Assembly: GCA_017466065.1 (NCBI GenBank)
Contig: JAFTUV010000034.1
Span: 62,001 to 126,000 of the forward strand
Length of the DNA stretch: 64,000 nt
Source of the DNA: Bacteroidaceae bacterium
GTDB taxonomy: Bacteria; Bacteroidota; Bacteroidia; Bacteroidales; Bacteroidaceae
Direction of reading: 5' to 3'
Part shown: positions 11,789 to 20,678 of the stretch, one piece after another
How positions within the stretch are numbered: position 1 is the stretch's first letter
Layout: every line of letters starts with the position of its first letter
Program-made: the position numbers and the translations under genes
Notes under the pieces: generated by a model
What the model was told of the DNA's origin: nothing
Seen by the model: only the letters and a program-made list of their open reading frames with translations
Databases searched by the model: none

Positions 11789-13120
11789 ATGATAGACGAA
11801 ACAATCTTCAAAGACAAGAAGGCGGTTTATTATACGCTTGGTTGCAAACTGAACTTCTCGGAAACGGCAACCATAGAACGCACATTGCAAGCAGCCGGAA
11901 TACGCACCGCACGCAGGGGCGAAAAGGCCGATATTTGCATTGTGAACAGTTGTGCCGTTACACAGGAGGCCGAAAAGAAATGCCGTCAGGCAATTCACAA
12001 GCTGGTACGTCAGCATCCGGGAGCTTTTGTGGTGATAACAGGCTGTTACGCACAGTTGTCGCCCGAGAAACTCTCAAAGGAACTTGGAGTGGATGTGGTG
12101 CTGGGCATCGACCGCAAGGGTAACATTCTGGAACATCTTGGCACCCTCGAAAAACGCACCGAGGGTGGTGAGTGGTTCGCACAGCCATCGAAGGATGTGC
12201 GCAATTTTGTTCACTCCTGTTCGCGTGGCGACCGCACAAGGTATTTCCTGAAAGTGCAGGATGGTTGCGACTACTTCTGCACCTATTGCACCATTCCTTT
12301 TGCCCGCGGCCGCAGCCGTAACCCCAAGGTCGAGGAACTTGTGGCACAGGCGCAGATGGCAGCATCCGAAGGTGGCAAGGAGATTGTGATTACGGGCGTT
12401 AATATTGGCGATTTTGGCAAGTCCACAGGCGAGAGTTTTCTTTCACTTGTTGAGGCACTCGATGGCGTGGAGGGAATTTCGCGTTACAGAATATCGTCGA
12501 TAGAACCGAACCTTATCACCGATGAAATTATAGATTATATAGCGCGGTCGCGCAGTTTTATGCCTCACCTGCACATTCCTTTGCAAGCGGGTAGTGACGA
12601 GGTGCTGAAACTTATGCACCGCAGATACGACACGGCCTTTTTTGCCGAGAAAATAGCCAAGGTGCGCAGAACCTTGCCCGATGCTTTTATAGGAGTGGAT
12701 GTAATTGTGGGAACACGCGGCGAGAGTGAGGAACTCTTCGAGAAGGCATACGAATTTATCAAAGGTCTTGATATTTCGCAACTTCACGTATTCAGCTACT
12801 CGGAGCGTCCGGGTACGCAGGCATTGAAAATTGAAGGAGCAGTGTCGCCGGCCGAGAAACATTGCCGCAGCCGCCGGCTCATTGAACTTTCCGAGGAGAA
12901 ACGAATAGCCTTCTATGCCCGCTACATAGGGCGCGAGGCTGTGGTGCTCTTTGAAAAACCCAAGGCCGGAATGCCGATAGGTGGGTTCACAAGCAATTAT
13001 CTGCGTGTGGAGTGCGATAATAACCCCTCGTTCGTTAATCGCCTTGTGCGCGTGCGCCTTGGGGATTTTACTGCCGATAAGCAGGCACTCACCGTGGACG
13101 AGGTGATTGAAATACTGTAA
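11789..13120 (+). CDS. mtaB: tRNA t6A37 methylthiotransferase MtaB
   Basis: This 443-residue radical-SAM enzyme adds a methylthio group to t6A at position 37 of ANN-decoding tRNAs. The N-terminal UPF0004 domain has three cluster cysteines (LGCKLNFSE, VNSCAVT, TGCYAQ). The radical-SAM motif is GCDYFCTYCTIPFARG near residue 160, and a TRAM domain ends the protein. The start MIDETIFKD was chosen over an upstream in-frame ATG that overlaps the previous gene and its terminator. With TATCTTCG at 11763-11770 the leader is only about a dozen bases. A glycosyltransferase gene begins 10 bases downstream, suggesting an operon. Confidence 0.95.
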   Translation: MIDETIFKDKKAVYYTLGCKLNFSETATIERTLQAAGIRTARRGEKADICIVNSCAVTQEAEKKCRQAIHKLVRQHPGAFVVITGCYAQLSPEKLSKELGVDVVLGIDRKGNILEHLGTLEKRTEGGEWFAQPSKDVRNFVHSCSRGDRTRYFLKVQDGCDYFCTYCTIPFARGRSRNPKVEELVAQAQMAASEGGKEIVITGVNIGDFGKSTGESFLSLVEALDGVEGISRYRISSIEPNLITDEIIDYIARSRSFMPHLHIPLQAGSDEVLKLMHRRYDTAFFAEKIAKVRRTLPDAFIGVDVIVGTRGESEELFEKAYEFIKGLDISQLHVFSYSERPGTQALKIEGAVSPAEKHCRSRRLIELSEEKRIAFYARYIGREAVVLFEKPKAGMPIGGFTSNYLRVECDNNPSFVNRLVRVRLGDFTADKQALTVDEVIEIL

Positions 13121-13130
13121 ATTCTTCACG

Positions 13131-14156
13131 ATGAAAAGCGATACGGCAGTTGTTATATTGAATTACAATGGTGCAGAGATGCTCTTGCGCTTTCTTTCCT
13201 CGGTGGTGGAACACACCCCCGATGCTCGCATCGTGGTTGCCGACAATGGCTCTACCGATAACTCTCTCAATGTGTTGCGTGACAACTTCCCGATAGTCGG
13301 GGTTATAGAACTTGGTGCCAATTATGGCTTTGCCGAGGGGTATAATCGCGCACTCTCGCAGGTAGAAGCAACCTATTATGTGCTGCTTAACAGCGATGTT
13401 GAGGTTACGCACGGATGGCTCACTCCCATTATTGATATTATGGAGGCCGATAAATCGATAGCAGCCTGTCAGCCGAAGGTGCTTGCCTATGATAAAAAAA
13501 CGCATTTTGAGTATGCCGGTGCCTCGGGTGGCTTTATCGATGCCTACGGCTATCCATTCTGTCGCGGGCGCATACTCGACAATGTGGAAGAGGATAAAGG
13601 GCAGTACGATGCTCCCTGTCGCATATTTTGGGCAACCGGTGCTGCCCTTGTCGTGCGTAGCGAGGTATTCAAGAGGGTCGGCGGCTTTGACGGCCGTTTC
13701 TTTGCCCATATGGAGGAGATTGACCTATGCTGGCGCATTCTTGCGCGGGGTGGGGTGATAATGGCTCTTCCTGTGAGCGTTGTCTATCACATAGGCGGTG
13801 CGACATTGCATAAGAGTAATCCCCGCAAGACCTATCTTAATTTCCGCAACAACCTTCTTATGCTCTACAAAAATATGCCGGACGAACGATTGCGCCGTGC
13901 TATGCGTGTGCGTTGTCTGCTCGATGCGGTTGCCGCCATAAAGTTCCTTTTAACCGGCGAGTGGGGTAATTTTAAGGCGGTGTTAATGGCACGCAGGGAT
14001 TTCAAGCGCGTGAAAAAGGATTTTGCAGCCTCGCGTGCCGAAAATCTGTCAGAAACAAAAACAGATACTCTTGCGAGAATGTGTAATTTCTCAATCCTTT
14101 GGAGATATTATGCAAAAGGCATACGGAGTTTCTCGCAATTATTTATTAATCAATAA
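13131..14156 (+). CDS. GT2 family glycosyltransferase
   Basis: This 341-residue protein is an inverting GT-A glycosyltransferase of the rhamnosyltransferase-like GT2 group. It opens with VVILNYNGAEMLLRFL and VVADNGSTDNS, has the metal-binding NSDVEV motif near residue 88, and the acceptor-side segment HMEEIDLCWR near 200. A C-terminal region (after about 255) is basic and may attach to the membrane. Start MKSDTAVV was preferred because an upstream ATG would overlap mtaB. Its sugar and acceptor are unknown. It lies between two RNA-modification-type genes and is probably co-transcribed with both. Confidence 0.9.
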   Translation: MKSDTAVVILNYNGAEMLLRFLSSVVEHTPDARIVVADNGSTDNSLNVLRDNFPIVGVIELGANYGFAEGYNRALSQVEATYYVLLNSDVEVTHGWLTPIIDIMEADKSIAACQPKVLAYDKKTHFEYAGASGGFIDAYGYPFCRGRILDNVEEDKGQYDAPCRIFWATGAALVVRSEVFKRVGGFDGRFFAHMEEIDLCWRILARGGVIMALPVSVVYHIGGATLHKSNPRKTYLNFRNNLLMLYKNMPDERLRRAMRVRCLLDAVAAIKFLLTGEWGNFKAVLMARRDFKRVKKDFAASRAENLSETKTDTLARMCNFSILWRYYAKGIRSFSQLFINQ

Positions 14157-14180
14157 GTGAAAATCAAACAGTTCCTACAA

Positions 14181-14885
14181 ATGGACACAGCACTCTATTT
14201 GTTGCCCGTGACACTGGGCGACACCCCGATAAATAAGGTCCTGCCACAATACAATGCCGAAATTATTTCGGGCATACGCCACTTCATAGTAGAGGATGTA
14301 CGTTCGGCACGCCGTTTCTTGCGTGCGGTTGATGCACACTTCGACATAGACGGTTCGCAATTTTTTGAACTTAACAAACACACCTCTCCCGCCGATATTT
14401 CCGGTTTTCTGAAACCTTTGCAAGAGGGAAAGCCTATGGGAGTAATCTCCGAGGCCGGTTGTCCGGCTGTCGCCGACCCCGGTGCCGATGTAGTGGCCAT
14501 TGCGCAACGTAAAGGGCTGAAAGTGGTGCCGCTTGTGGGCCCTTCGAGCATAATTCTTTCGGTGATGGCATCGGGCTTTAATGGTCAAAGTTTCGCTTTT
14601 CACGGCTATCTGCCCATAAAACCCGATGAGCGGGCGAGAAAATTGCGCAAACTCGAACAGTGTGTGTATGGTGAAAATCAGACACAGTTGTTTATTGAAA
14701 CACCTTACCGCAACAATAAAATGTTGGAGGATATATTGAATAATTGTCGTCCGCAGACGAAACTTTGTGTCGCGGCCAATCTCACCTGCTCCGACGAATA
14801 TGTGCGCACATTCACAGTGAAGGAGTGGAGGAGCCGTGTCCCGGACCTGACAAAAATTCCCTGTATATTCCTATTATATAAGTAG
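14181..14885 (+). CDS. SAM-dependent methyltransferase, tetrapyrrole-methylase fold (RsmI-like)
   Basis: This 234-residue protein belongs to the fold shared by RsmI (16S rRNA 2'-O-methyltransferase) and precorrin methylases. Family features are LYLLPVTLGDTPI at the start, GVISEAGCPAVADPGADVV near residue 95, and PLVGPSSIILSVMASGF near 125. It is a Bacteroidales-type variant distinct from canonical RsmI, so the substrate is not certain. The ATG at 14181 matches the family start; a GTG directly after the previous stop (14157) is the alternative. It is third in the mtaB-GT2 unit. Confidence 0.85.
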   Translation: MDTALYLLPVTLGDTPINKVLPQYNAEIISGIRHFIVEDVRSARRFLRAVDAHFDIDGSQFFELNKHTSPADISGFLKPLQEGKPMGVISEAGCPAVADPGADVVAIAQRKGLKVVPLVGPSSIILSVMASGFNGQSFAFHGYLPIKPDERARKLRKLEQCVYGENQTQLFIETPYRNNKMLEDILNNCRPQTKLCVAANLTCSDEYVRTFTVKEWRSRVPDLTKIPCIFLLYK

Positions 14886-15046
14886 GCGCAGGGCTACACG
14901 CACTCTCCTTGCCGTTTTTCCTCTTTTTCCCCATTTTATATACTGTATGGTCAAAACAAGAGTGTAAAATGAACAAAAGCGAGATAAATTCAACATTTTT
15001 TACGTTAAAAGGGCCTGTTCTTATTATAGTTTCTGCACAAAAGCTC

Positions 15047-15054
15047 TATCTTTG
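15047..15054 (+). promoter_or_regulatory. -7 box of the FadL-type gene
   Basis: TATCTTTG followed by a 60-base AT-rich leader. The spacer 14886-15046 shows no convincing gene. Confidence 0.6.
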
Positions 15055-15117
15055 TGCAACGAAAAATGAGAACAGAGAATTTAAAAATCGATTAGTAACT
15101 TTTTAAATTTTATATTT

Positions 15118-16395
15118 ATGATGAAAAGAGTTTTTTCTACTATTGCAGTAGCTTCATTTGCAATCGCATCGTTTGCAGGTGGTCTTTTGACAAACACAAA
15201 CCAGAGTGCAGCTTTTGTTCGTAACCCTGCCCGTTACGCTACACTCGAAGCTGACGCTGTTTATTTCAACCCCGCAGGTACAGCACTTTTCAACGAGGGC
15301 TGGACAGTATCGGCCAACTGGCAGATGATTCGTCAGGACAGAGATGTTTATAACAGAAAGCCTGCCACAGCACACAAGGGCTCGGTATTTGTACCCATTA
15401 TGCCTACATTCTTCGCATCCTATAAGACCGGCGACTGGACATTCAGCGGTTTCTTCGGAATGCCCGGCGGTGGCGGTAACGCTAAATTCGACAACGGTCT
15501 TCCTATGTTCGACCAGATGGGCGATGCTCTCTTGGCAGGTACTCCCCTCAAAGCAAATTCAGTATTTGAGTCGACACAGTATCTCTTCGCTCTTCAACTT
15601 GGTGCTGCTTATCAGATTAACGAGTATTTCTCGGTTTATGGAGGTATCCGTGCCAACTACACAAGTCTGAGCTACGAGGGTGCTATCGACGCTATACATC
15701 CTGTCACCGGTTCAACAATGACCAACCTTCTTTCACTCGAACTCAAACAGACCGGTCTTGCTTTTGCTCCCATCCTCGGCGTAAATGCAAAATTGGACAG
15801 ATTGAACATCGGTGTAAAGTATGAGTTCCGTGCAGTTAACACAATAAAGAACGATACAAAGACTTTGTCGAGCCAAGGCAAGAGCCTCATCGGTCTTGTA
15901 GGTCTTGCAATGCCTTCTTTGGCTTCTTTGGACGACAATCAGGAGTTCCGTAACGATGCTCCCGCAAAACTTTCGGTAGGTGCTTCTTACGATGTAACCG
16001 ATCGTCTTAAACTTATGGCCGCAACAACATACTACTTTGACAAGGAGGCTAAAATAGAGTCTTTGCTCGGCAAGGAGAATGCTATGGAGAAATTGGGCAA
16101 GAATACTTGCGAGTTCCTTGGTGGTGTTGAATATAAGCTGACAAAGAAATGGTTGATTTCTGCCGGTTGCCAATATAGCGATTATGGTGTTAACGACGAT
16201 TATCTCTCACAGATGTCGTTCATCAACGATGCGTTTATGGTTGGTGGCGGTACAAAGTACAGCCTCAGCGAGAAGTGTGACATCAACTTCGGTGTTTGCT
16301 ATGCTAACTATGCTCACTACTCCGACCATTCAGAGAATGTATGCTTCCGTCGTACAAGCTTTGATGTTGCCCTTGGTGTTGATTTCCGTTTCTAA
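15118..16395 (+). CDS. Outer membrane protein, FadL/OmpP1/TodX family
   Basis: This 425-residue beta-barrel is probably a channel for hydrophobic compounds. A signal peptide (RVFSTIAVASFAIASFAGG) is followed by the mature N-terminus. The FadL hatch signature DAVYFNPAGTALF lies near residue 43, alternating beta-strands fill the rest, and it ends in an aromatic-terminated strand (GVDFRF) typical of BAM substrates. Two tandem ATGs (15118, 15121) are equally possible starts. It is transcribed alone from the 15047 promoter toward a bidirectional terminator. Whether it carries fatty acids or other ligands is not visible. Confidence 0.92.
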   Translation: MMKRVFSTIAVASFAIASFAGGLLTNTNQSAAFVRNPARYATLEADAVYFNPAGTALFNEGWTVSANWQMIRQDRDVYNRKPATAHKGSVFVPIMPTFFASYKTGDWTFSGFFGMPGGGGNAKFDNGLPMFDQMGDALLAGTPLKANSVFESTQYLFALQLGAAYQINEYFSVYGGIRANYTSLSYEGAIDAIHPVTGSTMTNLLSLELKQTGLAFAPILGVNAKLDRLNIGVKYEFRAVNTIKNDTKTLSSQGKSLIGLVGLAMPSLASLDDNQEFRNDAPAKLSVGASYDVTDRLKLMAATTYYFDKEAKIESLLGKENAMEKLGKNTCEFLGGVEYKLTKKWLISAGCQYSDYGVNDDYLSQMSFINDAFMVGGGTKYSLSEKCDINFGVCYANYAHYSDHSENVCFRRTSFDVALGVDFRF

Positions 16396-16416
16396 TAACA
16401 GAATTATCTCATAACG

Positions 16417-16450
16417 TTAAAGGCATCGCTCTTTGGAGCGATGCCTTTAA
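16417..16450. terminator. Bidirectional terminator between fadL-type gene and uvrB
   Basis: Perfect 14-bp arms TTAAAGGCATCGCT and AGCGATGCCTTTAA flank a six-base loop between two convergent genes. Confidence 0.88.
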
Positions 16451-16470
16451 TCTTTTAATGATAAACAATG

Positions 16471-18498
16471 CTATTTCTTCTTTTTCAGAATTTCTTGTAA
16501 CTTGAACATTTCGTCGCGATATTGTGCAGCCTCTATGAACTCCATTTTTGCCGCAGCTTCGTTCATCAGGCGACGGGTGCGCTCTATGCTCTTTTCCAGC
16601 TGCTCCTTGCTCATATATTCCACGATGGGGTCGCAGGCAACGGCAGTTGTCAACACCTCTTCGGAATACATTTGAGGGAGCTTTCCTTTCTCCTTTTCCT
16701 TCTTCTCCGATACAAGGGCGTTGCTTATCTCTTTCTTTATGGGCGTGGGGGTAATGCCATATTTCTTGTTGAAGGCCATCTGTTTTTCGCGTCTGCGATT
16801 AGTTTCGTCGATGGTCTTTTGCATACTCGCAGTAATCTTGTCGGCATAAAAGATTACAAGGCCGTTTACGTTTCGGGCCGCGCGTCCGGCCGTCTGGGTT
16901 AGAGAGCGGTGGTCGCGCAGGAATCCCTCCTTGTCGGCGTCGAGCACGGCAACAAGGGAAACTTCGGGCAGGTCGAGTCCCTCGCGTAACAGGTTCACGC
17001 CGATGAGTACATCGTAAAGCCCTTCGCGCAGGTCGGTCATTATCTGTATGCGGTCGAGGGTGTCAACATCGCTGTGTATATAGTTGCAGCGCACTCCGTT
17101 TCTGAGAAGGTAGTCGGTTAGCTCCTCGGCCATACGTTTGGTGAGAGTGGTGACGAGAACTCTCTCGTCGCGCTCTACACGCAACTGTATCTCCTCCATA
17201 AGGTCATCTACTTGATTGGCGAGCGGGCGCACCTCAATCAGTGGGTCGAGCAACCCTGTGGGGCGTATCACTTGGTCGACGACAATTCCTTCACTCTGTT
17301 GCAGCTCATAGTCGGCAGGGGTGGCACTCACATATATCACTTGGTGGGTGAGCTTGGTGAATTCCTCGAATTTAAGGGGACGGTTGTCGAAGGCTGCCGG
17401 CAAACGGAAGCCATATTCCACAAGATTGGTCTTGCGGGCGCGGTCGCCACCATACATTGCGTGTATTTGTGGAACGCTGACGTGGCTTTCGTCGATGATG
17501 AGCAGAAAATCGTCGGGAAAAAAGTCGAGCAGGCAATAGGGGCGTGTGCCGGGTTCGCGTCCGTCGAAGTAGCGGGAGTAATTCTCTATTCCCGAGCAAT
17601 GCCCAAGCTCACGCAACATCTCCGTGTCGTATGTTACACGCTCGTGCAAACGCTTGGCCTCTAACGGCTTGCCAATCTCTTTGAAGTACTCTTCACGTTC
17701 TATAAGGTCTTTCTCAATCTCCTTGATGGCCCGCTCGGTACTCTCCTTTGTGGTCATAAACAGGTTGGCAGGGTATATTTTGTAATCGTCGAAGGTGGCA
17801 ATGCGTGTGCCTGTGCCGCCATCAATCTCCTCGATACTGTCAATGTCGTCGTCCCAGAAGGCTATACGCAGAATGTGGTCGCTGTAAGCAAGGCTCACTT
17901 CCACCGTGTCGCCCTTCACGCGGAAATTTCCGCGGTTCAGGTCAATGTCGTTGCGAGTGTAGAGGCTGCCCACAAGGCGACGCAGGAATACGTTGCGGTC
18001 GAGTTTGTCGCCCACTTTCACCTCAATTACATTGTTGTAGAAGTCGGCGGGGTTGCCCATTCCGTATATGCAGGAAACAGAGGAGATTACCACTACATCC
18101 TTCCTGCCCGATAGCAGTGCCGATGTTGCCGAAAGGCGCAACTTGTCAATTTCGTCGTTTATGGCAAGGTCCTTTTCGATGTATGTGTCGCTCGATGGAA
18201 TATAGGCCTCGGGCTGGTAGTAGTCGTAGTATGAAACATAGTACTCGACGGCATTCTCGGGGAAGAAACCCTTAAACTCGTTGTATAGTTGGGCGGCAAG
18301 AGTCTTGTTGTGACTCAAAATGAGAGTGGGGCGGTTAATCTCCTTGATGACATTGGCTATGGTGAAGGTCTTTCCGGAGCCGGTCACTCCCAGAAGCGTT
18401 TGTGCCGGCACTCCTGTCTTAACTCCGTTCACAAGCTGTGCTATTGCCTCGGGCTGGTCGCCCATCGGCGTGTATGTCGATTGTAGTTTGAATTTCAT
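16471..18498 (-). CDS. uvrB: Excinuclease ABC subunit B
   Basis: UvrB is the damage-verification helicase-like subunit of nucleotide excision repair and works with UvrA and UvrC. The 675-residue product has Walker A GVTGSGKTFT near residue 40, the beta-hairpin region YYDYYQPEAYIP near 95, DESH near 340, the C-terminal helicase motifs (LREGLDLPEVSLVAVLDADKEG, QTAGRAARN), and a terminal UvrC-binding UVR motif (MNEAAAKMEFIEAAQYRDEM). The start MKFKLQSTYTPMGDQ is the family start. It is a single-gene unit. A tandem repeat lies directly upstream. Confidence 0.98.
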   Translation of the reverse strand: MKFKLQSTYTPMGDQPEAIAQLVNGVKTGVPAQTLLGVTGSGKTFTIANVIKEINRPTLILSHNKTLAAQLYNEFKGFFPENAVEYYVSYYDYYQPEAYIPSSDTYIEKDLAINDEIDKLRLSATSALLSGRKDVVVISSVSCIYGMGNPADFYNNVIEVKVGDKLDRNVFLRRLVGSLYTRNDIDLNRGNFRVKGDTVEVSLAYSDHILRIAFWDDDIDSIEEIDGGTGTRIATFDDYKIYPANLFMTTKESTERAIKEIEKDLIEREEYFKEIGKPLEAKRLHERVTYDTEMLRELGHCSGIENYSRYFDGREPGTRPYCLLDFFPDDFLLIIDESHVSVPQIHAMYGGDRARKTNLVEYGFRLPAAFDNRPLKFEEFTKLTHQVIYVSATPADYELQQSEGIVVDQVIRPTGLLDPLIEVRPLANQVDDLMEEIQLRVERDERVLVTTLTKRMAEELTDYLLRNGVRCNYIHSDVDTLDRIQIMTDLREGLYDVLIGVNLLREGLDLPEVSLVAVLDADKEGFLRDHRSLTQTAGRAARNVNGLVIFYADKITASMQKTIDETNRRREKQMAFNKKYGITPTPIKKEISNALVSEKKEKEKGKLPQMYSEEVLTTAVACDPIVEYMSKEQLEKSIERTRRLMNEAAAKMEFIEAAQYRDEMFKLQEILKKKK

Positions 18499-18521
18499 CG
18501 TTTCTTCTCTTTTCCGGTGCT

Positions 18522-18682
18522 AATATACACACAAACGAGCAAGATTGCAAAGCTCGCTTTGGCATTTTACAGCGAGTGCAGTTTGTATATCGACTTTTTT
18601 GGAGAATATACACACAAACGAGCAAGATTGCAAAGCTCGCTTTGGCATTTTACAGCGAGTGCAGTTTGTATATCGACTTTTT
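18522..18682 (+). repeat. 83-bp tandem duplication (two identical 78-base copies)
   Basis: Copies at 18522-18599 and 18605-18682 look identical, with period 83. Each contains CGAGC/GCTCG and CGCT/AGCG hairpins inside near-complementary ends (ATATAC...AAAC with GTTTGTATAT), a cloverleaf-like layout. The core, GAGCAAGATTGCAAAGCTCG then AGCGAGTGCAG, is related to repeats at 7123 and 29055. It sits between divergent uvrB and bamD. Confidence 0.85.
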
Positions 18683-18783
18683 CTTGATAAAAGAATGTTT
18701 ACCGGCAAATATTCTTTCTATCTGCTTTTTTCGATTTTTTAGTTTTATTTACCCTTTTATGCCAAATTATAACTGTTTTTAGG

Positions 18784-18814
18784 TTGTGATTTTCTGTAAA
18801 ATATGCTATCTTTG
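18784..18814 (+). promoter_or_regulatory. Promoter of bamD-omega-DUF4293
   Basis: TTG (18784), 20 bases, TATCTTTG (18807-18814); an excellent Bacteroidota -33/-7 pair with a leader of about 60 bases. Confidence 0.75.
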
Positions 18815-18880
18815 CAGGCAATTTGTTTTTTATTGCGACAAAAGGGCTTTGTTATAGCAAAATGGTCGCGTAATAAGAAG

Positions 18881-19699
18881 ATGATGAATAGGTATTTTCA
18901 CATATTTATATTGTTTGTCCTTGTGACTCTTGCATCGTGCTCTTCATATAACACTGTATTGAAGTCGCCCGACCTTGAATATAAGTACGAGGAGGCAAAG
19001 GCTCTCTATATGATGGGTGAATATAGAAAGGCATCCACACTTATAGAGAATATTGTGATAATGTTCAAGGGTAGTGACAAGGCCGATGAGTCGATGTTCC
19101 TGTTGGCTATGTGCTATTACCAATCGGGTGATTATGAAACAGCCGCTCAATATTTCAAGGCTTGTTATAGTAATTATCCCCGTGGCCGCTATTCCGAATT
19201 GGCACGTTACTATTCGGGAAAATCGCTCTATAAGAATATCTTGGAGCCGGCTCTCGATCAGACGGATACGTACACGGCCATAGAGGAACTGCAATTATTT
19301 ATGGAGTATTATCCCACCAGCGAATATAGAGAGGATGCGCAGAAAATGCTTTTTGAAATGCACGACGTGCTGGTGATGAAAGATTATTTGTCGGCAAAAT
19401 TGTATTACGATTTAGGCGATTATATGGCATATATGGGTAACAGCTATCAGGCCTGTATAATAACAGCGCAGAATGCCTTGAAGGATTATCCTTATACCAA
19501 ACTGCGCGAGGACTTGCAGATGCTGGTGCTTCGTGCCCGCTATATGATGGCACGCAAGAGTGTTTATGAGAAACAACCGGAACGCTACCGTGAGGCCATC
19601 GACGAGTTTTATGCCTTTAAAAACGAATTTCCCACGAGTAAATATATGGACGAGGCCGAAGGCTACTTCAAAAAGTCGCTCGAAGAGATTGGTGAATAG
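18881..19699 (+). CDS. bamD: Outer membrane assembly lipoprotein BamD
   Basis: BamD is the essential lipoprotein partner of BamA in outer membrane protein assembly. The 272-residue product begins with a lipoprotein signal (FVLVTLASCSSY, lipobox LASC) followed by TPR-like helical pairs, for example DESMFLLAMCYYQSGDYETAAQ and the paired YPRGRYSELARYYSG. The start at 18881 (or the adjacent ATG at 18884) was chosen because the upstream in-frame ATG would put 26 extra residues before the signal and sits at the promoter. It heads an operon with the omega subunit and a DUF4293 protein, an order common in Bacteroidota. Confidence 0.93.
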   Translation: MMNRYFHIFILFVLVTLASCSSYNTVLKSPDLEYKYEEAKALYMMGEYRKASTLIENIVIMFKGSDKADESMFLLAMCYYQSGDYETAAQYFKACYSNYPRGRYSELARYYSGKSLYKNILEPALDQTDTYTAIEELQLFMEYYPTSEYREDAQKMLFEMHDVLVMKDYLSAKLYYDLGDYMAYMGNSYQACIITAQNALKDYPYTKLREDLQMLVLRARYMMARKSVYEKQPERYREAIDEFYAFKNEFPTSKYMDEAEGYFKKSLEEIGE

Positions 19700-19735
19700 A
19701 TTTTATTTTGAAATAATTTAAATAACATAAAAGAA

Positions 19736-20068
19736 ATGGATTACAAGAAAAGCAATGCTCCCACAAACACTGTAACACGTAATATGGCAGATTTTGTGAC
19801 AGAGACAGGTAATGTTTATGAATCGGTGGCAATTATAGGCAAGCGTTCGAACCAGATTGCTGCGGAAATGAAAGAGGAGTTGTTGAAAAAACTGAATGAA
19901 TTTTCTTCATCGACCGACAACCTCGAAGAGCAGTTTGAGAACCACGAGCAGATAGAAATTTCGCGTTTCTATGAGCGTCTGCCCAAGCCCACACTCATCG
20001 CTGCACAGGAGTTTATCGAGGGTAAGGTATATTTCCGCGACCCTTCAAAAGAGGCTGCCGAAGAATAA
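19736..20068 (+). CDS. RNA polymerase omega (Rpb6-like) subunit
   Basis: This 110-residue protein is the divergent Bacteroidota omega subunit, which supports folding and assembly of beta-prime. The core reads NMADFVTETGNVYESVAIIGKRSNQIAAEMKEEL in two halves, with the conserved helix around GKRSNQIA near residue 37 that defines the omega/Rpb6 fold. The acidic middle (SSSTDNLEEQFENHEQ) is a lineage feature. It follows bamD by 36 bases and precedes the DUF4293 gene by 7, so all three are co-transcribed. Annotated in related genomes as an Rpb6 or RpoZ family protein. Confidence 0.88.
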   Translation: MDYKKSNAPTNTVTRNMADFVTETGNVYESVAIIGKRSNQIAAEMKEELLKKLNEFSSSTDNLEEQFENHEQIEISRFYERLPKPTLIAAQEFIEGKVYFRDPSKEAAEE

Positions 20069-20075
20069 TTGCATT

Positions 20076-20558
20076 ATGAAATTCCGTTTTTATCAATTGT
20101 ACTATGTGCTGGCGGCGGTGCTGCTGATTGTGGCAATGTGCAGCAACCTGTTGTATATATTGGCACCCGACGGCGCGACATATACACTGGGTAATTTCTC
20201 GCTGATTAAGCCCGACGGCTCGGCATCCTATTCGGTTGTAGCATTGGGCGTGGTGCTCATTGTGGCTGTTGCAGTCAATCTGTTCGGTCTTTTTGTGTCA
20301 CTGTTCAACAATTTTGAATTACAAAAGAGAAGCTCGATACTCTCGGTTCTTTTGTTGACCGGTTATCACATACTGCTTCTGCTTTATGTGTTGCTTGTAA
20401 TAAACAGTGATGACAATCTTGCGACAATCAATTTTGCAGAGGCTGCGGTGATGTTTCCCTTTACGGCAATAGTGCTTAATGTCCTCTCTTTCCTTTCGGC
20501 TCGTCGTGCCGAGGCGAAGATTATAGCAAAGGCTTCGGGCTTCCGCTTGCGAGATTGA
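20076..20558 (+). CDS. DUF4293 family membrane protein
   Basis: A 160-residue inner membrane protein with four predicted helices (about residues 7-27, 53-75, 87-108 and 120-140), starting MKFRFYQLYYVLAAVLLIVA and ending in a basic tail RRAEAKIIAKASGFRLRD. It matches the DUF4293 pattern known from Bacteroidota downstream of the omega gene. Function is unknown. The ATG at 20076, just after the omega stop, fits the membrane topology better than upstream in-frame starts that overlap the omega gene. Confidence 0.85.
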   Translation: MKFRFYQLYYVLAAVLLIVAMCSNLLYILAPDGATYTLGNFSLIKPDGSASYSVVALGVVLIVAVAVNLFGLFVSLFNNFELQKRSSILSVLLLTGYHILLLLYVLLVINSDDNLATINFAEAAVMFPFTAIVLNVLSFLSARRAEAKIIAKASGFRLRD

Positions 20559-20571
20559 TAAGATAGAAAAT

Positions 20572-20618
20572 AAATAACGAATAGGATGCACTTTTGTAGT
20601 GCATCCTATTCGTTATTT
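20572..20618 (+). terminator. Strong hairpin after the bamD operon
   Basis: Arms beginning AAATAACGAATAGGATGCAC (20572) pair with the complementary arm ending at 20618 over about 20 bp around TTTTGTA. Confidence 0.85.
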
Positions 20619-20678
20619 ATATAGCCTCTTCAACCAATCGGGCTTCTTGTTTGTTCTCATTGAAAAATATTGTGAACA

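Noticed and set aside
14909..15106. Open frame of 65 codons before the FadL-type gene
   Set aside because: It runs through the promoter box TATCTTTG of the next gene and has no family resemblance.
18522..18682. Possible CRISPR array
   Set aside because: There are only two units of 78 identical bases with five unrelated bases between them; no spacers and no cas genes nearby.
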